Below the pieces are notes generated by a model that was not told the DNA's origin, did not search any database, and was given only the letters and a program-made list of their open reading frames with translations. Below, piece by piece: positions 1-8,035 of a DNA stretch of 64,000 nucleotides; the stretch's first letter is position 1, and every line of letters begins with the position of its first letter. Where the stretch lies: positions 47,945-111,944 of the forward strand of contig NZFO01000019.1 of NCBI GenBank assembly GCA_002690705.1, given 5' to 3'. This DNA comes from Magnetovibrio sp. (GTDB taxonomy: Bacteria; Pseudomonadota; Alphaproteobacteria; Rhodospirillales; Casp-alpha2). Made by a program: the position numbers and the translations under genes.

Positions 1-2
1 AT

Positions 3-95
3 TTGGCTGACCGCGGGCGTGGATGCAGTAAATTTAAGCCGATCAAGGAAGCCCCGGGTTTTGTCAAAAATAGATTGAAGCGACTAAGTAAGTAG
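3..95 (+). CDS. possible C-terminal end of a protein cut by the window edge
   Basis: An open frame enters from the left edge and stops at TAG (93-95), giving about 30 basic residues that include KPIKEAP and KRLSK. A second frame is also open from the edge to TGA at 76-78, so the choice of frame is uncertain. The residue mix (many Lys and Arg) would fit a protein tail, but no family can be named from this little. The stretch from 96 to 273 holds no other ORF I can support. Confidence 0.25.
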   Translation: MADRGRGCSKFKPIKEAPGFVKNRLKRLSK

Positions 96-273
96 ATGAT
101 CAGTGACCTGACTCAAGAAACTGGTAAAATTTATTGAGTTAATAGACAGTTTAGTCGCTACATAGGTAACAAGGTATTTTAGATCAGTCGCTCTGTCAGA
201 ATAAGCTGGAACGGTATCAGGTAATATGTGCACGCTATCTCCAAGGGTAATAACTTTGTTCCAGTTTTAGAAC

Positions 274-870
274 GTGAATTTTTACATGATAAAATCCTTA
301 AATAATATTCCCCTTGAAGCGCGTTGGAATCGATATGGCCACCGGTCGGGTGTCCTGTGGTTTACGGGACTATCTGGCTCTGGAAAATCATCACTCGCAA
401 TTGGTTTGGAGCGAATTCTTTTTGATCAAGGTAAACGCGTCTTTGTATTGGATGGCGACAATCTGCGTCATGGTCTTAATGGGGATTTGGGGTTTTCTAT
501 GGAGGACCGCCGTGAGAATATCCGTCGGGTAACTGAAGTTGCTGCCGCTTATGTTGAGGCGGGGTTTATTGTAATATCGGCTTTTATCTCGCCGTTTCGT
601 ATTGATAGAGAAATCGCACACCAAATAATTGGTGAGAATTTCCATGAAGTTTTTATCAATGCAACTATTGACATTTGTGAGCAGCGAGATCCTAAAGGTT
701 TATACGCAAAAGCCCGGGCCGGTGAAATAGTTGATTTCACGGGGATATCATCGCCGTATGAAGTCCCTGACAATCCAAATCTCGTTGTACATACGGGCAC
801 GCAAGAATTTTCACATTCATTGAAAAAACTCACCAAATATGCAGAAACAGCATTTATACTGGATAGGTAA
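274..870 (+). CDS. cysC: adenylyl-sulfate kinase
   Basis: APS kinase phosphorylates adenylyl sulfate with ATP to make PAPS, the sulfate donor for sulfotransferases and a step in assimilatory sulfate reduction. The 198-residue protein has a Walker A loop GLSGSGKSS near residues 32-40, the DGDNLR segment near 60-65 and the FISPFR and DPKGLYAKAR motifs typical of CysC. Its length matches the stand-alone enzyme, not a CysNC fusion. An alternative ATG (M5, at 286) is equally possible because neither start has a good Shine-Dalgarno. No cysD or cysN is visible. A PAPS-dependent sulfotransferase is encoded about 21 kb downstream, so PAPS may feed sulfation rather than only cysteine synthesis. Confidence 0.93.
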   Translation: MNFYMIKSLNNIPLEARWNRYGHRSGVLWFTGLSGSGKSSLAIGLERILFDQGKRVFVLDGDNLRHGLNGDLGFSMEDRRENIRRVTEVAAAYVEAGFIVISAFISPFRIDREIAHQIIGENFHEVFINATIDICEQRDPKGLYAKARAGEIVDFTGISSPYEVPDNPNLVVHTGTQEFSHSLKKLTKYAETAFILDR

Positions 871-880
871 ACTTGGGCAT

Positions 881-1141
881 TCACATACCAAGGACACGTT
901 TATAAATATCGAGTATTGCCTCCATCTCGCTGCGATCAGATGAGTCCATTTTCCTCAGCAGAATGATCTGGCGCAGTACTTTAATATCAAAACCTGTACC
1001 CTTAGCCTCTGAATAGACTTCACGGATATCATCGCTAAGTGCTTTTTTTTCCTCTTCGAGACATTCAATACGCTCAACGAAAGAGCGCAACCTTTCCTCC
1101 GGCACACCGTCAACTTCATTCATCTTTTGCGATTCTTTCAT
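881..1141 (-). CDS. gapR: GapR-family nucleoid-associated protein (DUF2312/UPF0335)
   Basis: This small 86-residue protein has the DUF2312 signature: an N-terminal helix with RLRSFVERIECLEEEKKAL, then EAKGTGFDIKVLRQII and a helical C-terminus. The founding member is GapR of Caulobacter, a chromatin protein that binds AT-rich overtwisted DNA ahead of replication forks. The first half is predicted to form a coiled coil. I chose the ATG at 1141 because AGGAAACAA lies directly upstream, whereas the longer reading frame to 1207 adds 22 residues not expected in the family. The gene converges on cysC, with 10 bases between the two stops. The gene is present in most Alphaproteobacteria and supports the taxonomic placement. 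Confidence 0.88.
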   Translation of the reverse strand: MKESQKMNEVDGVPEERLRSFVERIECLEEEKKALSDDIREVYSEAKGTGFDIKVLRQIILLRKMDSSDRSEMEAILDIYKRVLGM

Positions 1142-1239
1142 TTGTTTCCTAACAGCCCCATGCGCTGTCTCCGCATGGGTGATAGTCTGGCTGGTGGCTC
1201 GGCGCAAGCTCAGAACTGTTTGACTTTGCGCAGAGTAGA

Positions 1240-1943
1240 TCAGCGTAGGATGTTTCTAAATACTCTCCCTAAAAGAATTGACCATCGGTTAATTCCTCTG
1301 TCATCACGGACTTGATCTTGATTAATCTCGATCACGCAATTAGCCAATCCCTTGGTGCCCGCATGTAAATCGATGGTGTAAGCCTGATCTCGTCCAGAAT
1401 ACGGCTTGTTGTCGCCCCTTTAGCTTCAAGAAGCTCAATGAGCGGCAGGGCAATACGTGTATCATGATTCCATAAAACTCCAACATCCCATGGCCGCGGG
1501 GTTTTTCCAAAAAAGGGCGAAAAGCTGTGAATTGAAAGTAATACAGGTGGTCGTCCGCTCTTCCAAAGATTATTAAGACAGCGACCGACCGCTTTATGAT
1601 AAGGTCTAAAAATCGTATTTATGCGGCGACCCTTTTCTGCATCATTCAAATTCTGATTGCCCGGGATTATGACGCCATCACTTTTTTCTAAGATCGATTC
1701 GGGGTTGCGGAGGGGGCGATTAAGGTCAATGACTAATCTCGAATATCCAGCAAAAATTAACGGGGCATCGAGGATCTGAGACAACCGACCAGCAACACGC
1801 GCTGCACCGATGTCGTATGCAATATGACTTTGTAGACTTTTTTGTGAAATGCCTAAGCGGTCGAGCGCAATCGGCACGGCATTACTAGCATGATCACAGA
1901 CTAAAAGGATTGGAGCCTTGCGACCTCGACGGACGACATGCAA
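1240..1943 (-). pseudogene. N-formylglutamate amidohydrolase (HutG-like), frameshifted near its 3' end
   Basis: The upstream frame encodes the N-terminal part of an FGase-family amidohydrolase: LLVCDHASN, a DLNRP segment and LSIHSFSP, all conserved metal/active-site regions. That frame runs off into unrelated sequence and stops at 1332. The adjacent frame picks up exactly where the family should continue, with GDNKPYSGR, a YTIDLHA segment and VIEINQDQV, and stops at 1240-1242. The join lies at a run of four C (1415-1418 on the plus strand), so one base has been lost or two gained. Family members hydrolyse N-formylglutamate or related N-acyl compounds in histidine degradation. The apparent start is TTG at 1943 with AAGGA about 12 bases upstream, and may be incorrect. 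Either a recent pseudogene or a homopolymer error. Confidence 0.8.
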
Positions 1944-2150
1944 GGGGTAAGAATTTCCTTTCGTGAGGAACGGCGTGTAAAATTGCCTGTATATGATATA
2001 CTTCTTGCTGGTTACAATTCAAACAACTCATCAAATTAAATTTAACAGCATAGAAGCTGTTGGCCTTTATTCGTAATCTGTTAAATTTGGATAGTGCTGC
2101 ATTGCTCGGAGCGAATGCAAGCTTGTTGAACATTTAAAGGATAACAGTTA

Positions 2151-2651
2151 ATGAATGTGGGACGTACTGGTTTTCTGGAGGGCATGAGCCGTGCGGCAAC
2201 AAGCGTAACTATTGTAACGACGAGGGGCCCAGCTGGAAAAGATGGGGTAACGGTTAGCTCGATGACATCAGTATCCGCTGATCCACCTACAATCTTAGTC
2301 TGCATCCATCACGAGTCACCCCTAGCGGATATGATTATAAGAAACGGTACTTTTTGCATAAATTTATTGCGTGACGACCAAGTAGGATTGTCGAATCTGT
2401 TTGCTGGATTTGGCAAGGCTCCGAGAGGAGATAAGTTCGCGACTGGAGATTGGTCGTCGCCTGGCGAGTTGGCGCCGCGTCTCCGAGAAGGGCTTGCTGT
2501 ATTCGATTGTAAATTAGTCGATAACCATCGTTCTGGCTCGCATTTTATTTTTATTGGAGAAGTTTCAGATACGGTAGTTAGCTATGGGAAGCCATTAATT
2601 TATGGGAGCCGTTCGTATGGTATTCCTACTTACCATGAAGAAAATTTATGA
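2151..2651 (+). CDS. flavin reductase-like domain protein (FMN-binding)
   Basis: The 166-residue protein fits the flavin reductase-like family (HpaC/DIM6 type). It has SRAATSVTIVTTRGP near residues 13-27, SSMTSVSADPP near 36-46, FCINLLRDDQ near 67-76, and a C-terminal HFIFIGEV and YGSRSYG. Such proteins bind FMN and use NAD(P)H to supply reduced flavin to a partner monooxygenase. AAAGGATAA lies ahead of the ATG. No two-component monooxygenase is adjacent. The next gene is an alpha-ketoglutarate dioxygenase, which does not need reduced flavin, so the partner is unknown. The leftward neighbour is the broken amidohydrolase on the opposite strand. Confidence 0.85.
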   Translation: MNVGRTGFLEGMSRAATSVTIVTTRGPAGKDGVTVSSMTSVSADPPTILVCIHHESPLADMIIRNGTFCINLLRDDQVGLSNLFAGFGKAPRGDKFATGDWSSPGELAPRLREGLAVFDCKLVDNHRSGSHFIFIGEVSDTVVSYGKPLIYGSRSYGIPTYHEENL

Positions 2652-2898
2652 ATCCAGCCGTTTTTCTTGACTGTATTGATTGGCATAAAAAGCTGGGAAA
2701 AGCCGATTAAGGTCAAAATTTACACATATGCCGCTACTCCAAAAATGTTCGTGTTACTCAAAAACCGGAGAACTGGGGGCTTGCGGTCAGGGAGGGTAAG
2801 CTGGGGCATAAGGTTATGCATAGCTCTTAAACCTAATTGAAATCATCAATGGTTCGTTTTAACATATGGTTATAAATTTGGCTTTTGAGAAAATTGAC

Positions 2899-3750
2899 AT
2901 GGATTATCAATCAATAAAAGTTAACCCCTTAACGGGGGCCTTGGGTGCAGAAATCGCTGGGGTAGACCTCTCTAAAAAACTTACTAACCAGCAGCAAGAA
3001 GAGGTTCACAGAGCTTTTCTCGACTTTCAAGTAATATACTTCCGGGACCAGACATTAAATGCTGAACAGCAGGTTTCAATGGCTCGATTGTTTGGAAATC
3101 CTATCACTTACCCCTACCTATCCGGTGTCGATGGAGTGCCTGAGGCCCATGAAATTGTTAAAACGCCAGATGATGAAGTTAATTTTGGAGGGGTATGGCA
3201 TTCTGATACGAGCTATAAACCCAAGCCCGATATGGGAACGGTGCTGTTTGCTGTAGAGGTTCCAGAAGCGGGGGGTGATACACTGTTTGCCAATACCTAT
3301 CTGGCATACAACGCGTTGTCGAACGGCATGAAAGCAGTGGTAGAAGATCTTATCGGAATTAATGACTCGGAAAAACTTTACCCCGGAGGACGTGCCAATA
3401 GAATCAGTAAACTATCAAAAATGAAGGATTCCTACACGGATGGTTCACAGCCCATGCAATCAGAGCATCCGATTGTGCGCACACACCCTGAAACTGGACA
3501 AAAAGGTTTGTATGTGAGCGAGGCACATACATTAAGTTTTAAAGACATGACCGTTGAGGAGAGCAAGCCGTTAATTGCGTTTCTCGGTGAGCACATATCC
3601 AGACCGGAATTTACTTGCCGTCTTCGCTGGCAGAAGAATACCCTAGCAGTATGGGATAACAGATGCACGCAGCACTTCGCTGTCAATGACTATAGAAATT
3701 CTTACAGGCACATGCGCCGTGTTACACTCCAAGGCGAAGTTCCAGTCTAG
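2899..3750 (+). CDS. TauD/TfdA-family alpha-ketoglutarate-dependent dioxygenase (first copy)
   Basis: This Fe(II)/2-oxoglutarate dioxygenase belongs to the TauD/TfdA family, which oxidises substrates such as taurine or aryloxyacetates and releases succinate and CO2. The iron facial triad is visible as WHSD (H101 and D103) and H259 in TQHFAVNDY. R274, fifteen residues after H259, is the usual 2-oxoglutarate ligand. The opening PLTGALGAEIAGVDLS is the family's N-terminal signature. I prefer the ATG at 2899, which starts just before this signature; the frame extends to 2866. The substrate is not predictable. Its stop overlaps that of the convergent glutathione S-transferase by four bases. A second TauD paralogue lies 1.9 kb downstream and is clearly divergent from this one. 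Confidence 0.88.
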   Translation: MDYQSIKVNPLTGALGAEIAGVDLSKKLTNQQQEEVHRAFLDFQVIYFRDQTLNAEQQVSMARLFGNPITYPYLSGVDGVPEAHEIVKTPDDEVNFGGVWHSDTSYKPKPDMGTVLFAVEVPEAGGDTLFANTYLAYNALSNGMKAVVEDLIGINDSEKLYPGGRANRISKLSKMKDSYTDGSQPMQSEHPIVRTHPETGQKGLYVSEAHTLSFKDMTVEESKPLIAFLGEHISRPEFTCRLRWQKNTLAVWDNRCTQHFAVNDYRNSYRHMRRVTLQGEVPV

Positions 3751-4355
3751 ACTTCCAAAACAATGGGATTCGCTAAAACAGAAGGTCGCTCGCATTGTTT
3801 CAAGTGCCATGAAACAAGTGCGCAGCGGTCTTTCTGCCAATCTTGCATTAATTCGCGATGGTGCAGAAAAGAGATCGCGACAGTCAGAACAATATGTGGA
3901 AAATCCCAGAGCGTACTGATCGACATAATGCCTGGACTCCGACTAAACCAGTCCAAGCAGCGAGCCGCTCGGTCTCGCTCCACTTCACAAAGCCAAGCTG
4001 ATTGCTTGTGATTTGGGCGTCGGTGCTCGCGAGCCCAAAGGGCACAACCGTCTAAAAAGCTCAGAGCTATACCTTCTATCTGTTGGGTTTTCCAATCGCC
4101 TGAGGTGTTAAAGAGCTTCGTGCCATCGCCTTTTGCTTCGAGATATCGGCAAATAGTGCCAGTTTCTGTGACAATGATCTCGTTATCTACCAGCGTTGGC
4201 ACCCTGCCTGTACAATTGTATTTTAGAACCGAATTTTCATTGGTTCGTAATTCGTTATGTTTCAAGCATACCGGCTCATACTGGACATTACATGTGTGTG
4301 CAGCAATTCGAGCAATTCGAGCGAAGGGCGAGTTCGCTGTGTAAAAAATTTTCAT
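3747..4355 (-). CDS. glutathione S-transferase family protein
   Basis: The N-terminal 80 residues form a thioredoxin-fold GST domain: MKIFYTANSPFARIARI at the start, then a GRVPTL turn with the cis-proline and the ETGTICRYLE glutathione-binding helix. The C-terminal half is helical and carries a DWQKDRCALV-type segment. Total length is about 202 residues from the ATG at 4355, close to the family norm. The open frame extends 15 residues further upstream, but those lack GST character. The substrate is not inferable. It converges on tauD with a four-base overlap of the stop codons. Confidence 0.82.
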   Translation of the reverse strand: MKIFYTANSPFARIARIAAHTCNVQYEPVCLKHNELRTNENSVLKYNCTGRVPTLVDNEIIVTETGTICRYLEAKGDGTKLFNTSGDWKTQQIEGIALSFLDGCALWAREHRRPNHKQSAWLCEVERDRAARCLDWFSRSPGIMSISTLWDFPHIVLTVAISFLHHRELMQDWQKDRCALVSWHLKQCERPSVLANPIVLEV

Positions 4356-4453
4356 AATCGTATGGTAATAACCACTAGCTTTCTGGGCAAGCCTGCTCAC
4401 GCGCTTTACTCTCGTTCGCTTATATTTATATAGTTTTACATGATTCTCAGGTT

Positions 4454-5425
4454 ATGTTGGAGGTAATAGATATAAGTTTACCAATTTCGGTTTAGTGGGT
4501 TTGGGTTTTTGGCAGCGCGCCAGAAACGGCTCAGAGAGTCTGGAATCGATAGTCTCTCGTCATTTGTGTTTAACTTTGCTACTAGCGGGTTCTTGTCCAG
4601 ATCGATGGCGAGGTAAGTTTTCCCCTACCCCATCGAATGGATTTTTTTTTTGCTTATTTTGGTAGCGGTTATATTGCCTAGTTTACTGGAGAGTTAATCT
4701 CGCGCCAATACTTTAAGCGAGACTGGGCTTCAGCCTCTATGGCGGGCATGACGGGTGGTTTTGGCAATGCTATTTTGCTTGGAATCCCTGTGATAAGTCT
4801 TTGGCCCGACTATTAGCATTTATTGCCAGTTTTTCTAATCATTTCACTCCACTCTTGGCAACTTTACTTTGTGGTGACCATTATGCCGGAGGGCGCACAG
4901 GTCCGGCACGGAGCCTCAGTAAAATTCACGATGAATACTCTGCGCTCTTTGGTGGCAAACTTAATTTTAATCCGTCTGGTTTGCGGAATAACATGGAATG
5001 GCGCCTACCTTTTAATACCGATAGCTGTCGACGATTCGCTATCTATGCTTGAACGCTGAAGCATTCTGGGGTCACGTTTTTGCCCCGGCGCTTCTATTGG
5101 CCAGTGTAAAGTCAGGATCGGTCTACACGAATCTAGTGTTGGATCATTTTTAAAGTAATTTTTGCATCCTTTGGCGGTTTATGTTGTGGGAACCTATGTG
5201 TGTAAAATGCCAAATCCTTGGCTATTGGTCGCTGTTATCGTTTCTGTCACGCCCGTGAGCACACATGTTTATCTGTTGGGCTTACGTTATGGATCAGCTG
5301 CTCAAGCGGCTGCTATGAAAATCATGGTCTGAACATTCCTCTCTATTCCCAGTTTAGCTTTTATTAGGTGGTTGATTAGAGTCTGGCGCAAAACCCACAT
5401 AATAGCTGAAGTAAATATGCCCTAA
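4454..5425 (+). pseudogene. AEC-family permease, multiply disrupted
   Basis: A full-length auxin-efflux-carrier family transporter (about 310 residues) can be pieced together across several frames. An ATG at 4454 opens LEVIDISLPI, followed after a shift by GFLAARQKRL and FVFNFATSGFLSRSMAR. After another shift come SGYIA-stop-FTGELISRQYF and the hallmark MTGGFGNAILLGIPV. The next piece lies near 4820-5057 (LIISLHSWQLYFVV and LILIRLVCGI). A late piece at 5168-5425 reads YVVGTYVCKMPNPWLL, YLLGLRYGSAAQAA, a stop, then LSIPSLAFIRWL. At least four frameshifts and two in-frame stops are present, so the gene is dead. Family members export or import small organic acids. It fills the whole interval between the GST gene and the second tauD. 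Confidence 0.82.
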
Positions 5426-5617
5426 ATATGTATAAATTCCTGTGGGTTGACGCTAGACTTTTATGGATTGAGTATGGTGATTTACTAGTGAGTTTTGCAT
5501 ACGCCAGATTGTGCTTTATTATGTGGTAAACTAATTTTGTAGGATGCACCTAAAAGATGCGAATAGTATCAAATGTGTATTCAATTATATATTGGGAGAG
5601 GATTTCGAGGTCTCAAG

Positions 5618-6466
5618 ATGGCAGTTTCTACCCGACCACTGACACCACGGTTTGGTGTCGAAATTAAAGGTATTGATATAAGAAAACCAATAAATGATCG
5701 AGATTTTGCTGAAATTGAGAGACTTTGGTACGAAAATGGGATTGTATTATTTCGCAAACAACAGTTCGATGAAGGTGACATCGTCAATTTTTCTCGTCGA
5801 TTTGGTGATTTAGAGGTTCATGTTCGAAAAGAATTTCTCGACCCTATGTTTCCAGAGCTTCTGCAGGTTTCAAACATCACGCAAAATGGACGTGACGTCG
5901 GAATTTTAAAAGATAAGGAACTCGGTTGGCATCATGACCAAAGCTACATGCTAGAACCAGCGATAGGCTCTATGCTATGTGCCTTCGATTTGCCAAAAAA
6001 AGGGGGCGATACTTCTTTTGCCAATTTAGCCGTCGCATACGAGGAACTATCGCCAGATATGAAACTTAAGCTAGAGGGGCTTTGGGCCACTCACTCCTAC
6101 GCTTACTTTAATGGCACTTGGAGCGTTCCTACGAATGAAGCTCAGACAAATCGAACACCGCCAGTGCTCCAACCTGTTGTTCGGACTCATCCCATAACCA
6201 GCCGAAAAGCCCTTTACATTAATCAAGGGATGGTGCCAATGATCGATGGAATATCTGAAATTGAAAGCCGTAATCTGTTGGATTACCTATTTGAATGGAT
6301 GGTAAGGCCAAGTTTTGTATATCGTCATAAATGGGAATTGGGCGATGCGATTATGTGGGATAATGCCGCAACTATTCATCGAAGAGAGGCCTTTGATCCA
6401 GCGTCGCGTCGTTTGATGAAACGAACGACTATTAGGCCCAAGGATGGGCTCGGAGTGCCCTTCTGA
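5618..6466 (+). CDS. TauD/TfdA-family dioxygenase (second copy)
   Basis: This is a 282-residue Fe(II)/2-oxoglutarate dioxygenase. The iron ligands H105 and D107 sit in the WHHDQSY motif and the third ligand is H254 (TIHRREAFD). R269, fifteen residues later, fits the 2-oxoglutarate carboxylate ligand. The N-terminal LTPRFGVEIKGID is the family signature. I chose the ATG at 5618 because GAGG precedes it by eight bases; the longer frame from 5573 adds 15 unlikely residues. It is followed 76 bases later by a homocysteine methyltransferase gene on the same strand, so the two may be cotranscribed. The substrate is unknown. It shares only the family motifs with the first copy. Confidence 0.88.
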   Translation: MAVSTRPLTPRFGVEIKGIDIRKPINDRDFAEIERLWYENGIVLFRKQQFDEGDIVNFSRRFGDLEVHVRKEFLDPMFPELLQVSNITQNGRDVGILKDKELGWHHDQSYMLEPAIGSMLCAFDLPKKGGDTSFANLAVAYEELSPDMKLKLEGLWATHSYAYFNGTWSVPTNEAQTNRTPPVLQPVVRTHPITSRKALYINQGMVPMIDGISEIESRNLLDYLFEWMVRPSFVYRHKWELGDAIMWDNAATIHRREAFDPASRRLMKRTTIRPKDGLGVPF

Positions 6467-6542
6467 TCAAGCAGTTTTTTATTTTGCAGGATGTTACAGT
6501 AGTTGACGAACAATGTCATAAAAGTGCGAGGTAGCTGAGGGA

Positions 6543-7541
6543 ATGCCCGTAGAGTTCGGAGATAAAATCGTGAAAAATATTATCAGTAACCTTCTATTTG
6601 ACCGTGATTATCTCATTGCTGACGGTGGAACCGGAACTAATATGATGCTGCGGGGGTTGCCAGCCGGACGTCCCCCTGATCTCTGGAATTTAGACGGTCA
6701 AGAACATGTAATGTGGTTGCACAAAAGCTTCATCGATGCTGGAGCTGATATAATTTTGACCAATACGTTTGGTTCAAATACTTGTCGTTTAACCCTCGAT
6801 AAGGTGCAGGATAAGACTCAAGAACTCAATGTTGCGGGGGCACAACTGGCGCGAGCCGCTTCTAACGCTGCAAATAAAACGATCATTGTAGCAGGTTCAA
6901 TAGGTCCGACAGGCGAAATGATGGAACCGTTTGGTACGTTAACGGTTGATAACGCTGAAGCTGTATTTTATGAGCAAATGGTTGCTCTAAAAGAGGGCGG
7001 TGTCGATGTAATTTGGATTGAAACAATTTTTGCTTTTGACGAATTACGTGCGGCGGTCCAAGCCGCTCACAGAACTAACTTACCTGTAATTTCAACTATG
7101 ACTTTTGACACGGCAAGCCGCACGATGATGGGCGATACTCCGGAGAAAGCTGTGCAATTCACACACGGTTTCGAGCCCCGTTTGACGGCATTTGGTGCGA
7201 ATTGCGGCGCAGGTCCATCCATGCTGATCGATACAATTTTAGGCTTGTGTGAGGGAGCGGACGATCAAGATATCATCATTGCCAAGGGAAATTGTGGTAT
7301 TCCACAGATGGTTGATGGTGAAATCGTATACTCTGGTACTAACGAGGTTATGGCGGATTATGCGCGACTAGCTCGTGATTGTGGCGCGAGAATTATCGGG
7401 GGCTGTTGTGGCACTACACCCGAACGTTTGAGTGCAATTGTTGAAGCGTTGAGTAATTATGACCCAAAGCCCCCCCCTACTAGGGACCGTATTATTGAGA
7501 TTTTGGGACCTATCAAAGTGGCTGCACCGGGTGCCACATAA
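6543..7541 (+). CDS. bmt: betaine/homocysteine-type S-methyltransferase
   Basis: This 332-residue protein belongs to the zinc-dependent homocysteine S-methyltransferase family (Pfam S-methyl_trans). Members transfer a methyl group from a donor such as glycine betaine to homocysteine, giving methionine. The zinc cysteines are visible as C221 in FGANCG and the pair C288-C289 in GGCCGT. The N-terminal LIADGGTGTN and middle AGSIGPTGE segments also match. Length and motifs resemble the alphaproteobacterial Bmt proteins linked to betaine demethylation, but the donor cannot be read from sequence. A GTG at 6570 preceded by GGAG is a plausible alternative start, beginning just before the conserved domain. 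No other betaine-degradation gene is adjacent. Confidence 0.83.
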   Translation: MPVEFGDKIVKNIISNLLFDRDYLIADGGTGTNMMLRGLPAGRPPDLWNLDGQEHVMWLHKSFIDAGADIILTNTFGSNTCRLTLDKVQDKTQELNVAGAQLARAASNAANKTIIVAGSIGPTGEMMEPFGTLTVDNAEAVFYEQMVALKEGGVDVIWIETIFAFDELRAAVQAAHRTNLPVISTMTFDTASRTMMGDTPEKAVQFTHGFEPRLTAFGANCGAGPSMLIDTILGLCEGADDQDIIIAKGNCGIPQMVDGEIVYSGTNEVMADYARLARDCGARIIGGCCGTTPERLSAIVEALSNYDPKPPPTRDRIIEILGPIKVAAPGAT

Positions 7542-7579
7542 GATGCAGCCGTAAATGTTGAATGAACCCCGATAAGACT

Positions 7580-7999
7580 TTACCAGCTCCCGATATTATT
7601 CATCGACACCCAAGGTTCAGCATGCTGAAGAGATTCACCCTCTTGCAATAGTTCGATTGATATACCGTCCGGTGATTTAATAAAAGCCATTCTACCGTCA
7701 CGCGGTGGCCGATTTATGGTAACGCCCCCATCCATAAGTTTTTGACAACACTCATAAATATTTTCTACGCGGAACGCAAGATGGCCAAAATTTCGTCCAC
7801 CTTCCAATATTTCCGGGTCATGATTAAAGGTCAACTCGATTTCAGAATCTAGCGTTTGCTCTGCGGCAACGAACACCAATGAATAGCCGTGTTCTGGTCG
7901 GTCTATTCGTCGCGTCTCTTTGAGGCCCAGCAGATCACAAAAAAAATATAATGATGCGTCGATGTTGGTAATACGCAACATAGTATGCAAGTATCTCAT
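7580..7999 (-). CDS. VOC-family protein, lactoylglutathione lyase-like
   Basis: A 139-residue vicinal-oxygen-chelate protein resembling glyoxalase I, which isomerises the hemithioacetal of methylglyoxal and glutathione. The opening MRYLHTMLRI and YFFCDLLGLKETRR follow the GloA pattern. Four metal ligands are visible in order: H5, a Glu in EIELTF, His in NFGHLAF and Glu in GISIELLQ. The ATG at 7999 has GAAGGAG at good spacing; the frame upstream adds six residues. It is transcribed divergently from the next gene, and the two start codons are only 37 bases apart, so the promoters must overlap the neighbouring 5' ends. Confidence 0.85.
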   Translation of the reverse strand: MRYLHTMLRITNIDASLYFFCDLLGLKETRRIDRPEHGYSLVFVAAEQTLDSEIELTFNHDPEILEGGRNFGHLAFRVENIYECCQKLMDGGVTINRPPRDGRMAFIKSPDGISIELLQEGESLQHAEPWVSMNNIGSW

Positions 8000-8035
8000 T
8001 TTCAGGAGCTCCTTCAAATTGAACGGAACGGTATC

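Noticed and set aside
3686..4344. Plus-strand ORFs over the GST gene
   Set aside because: They are antisense to recognisable GST sequence.
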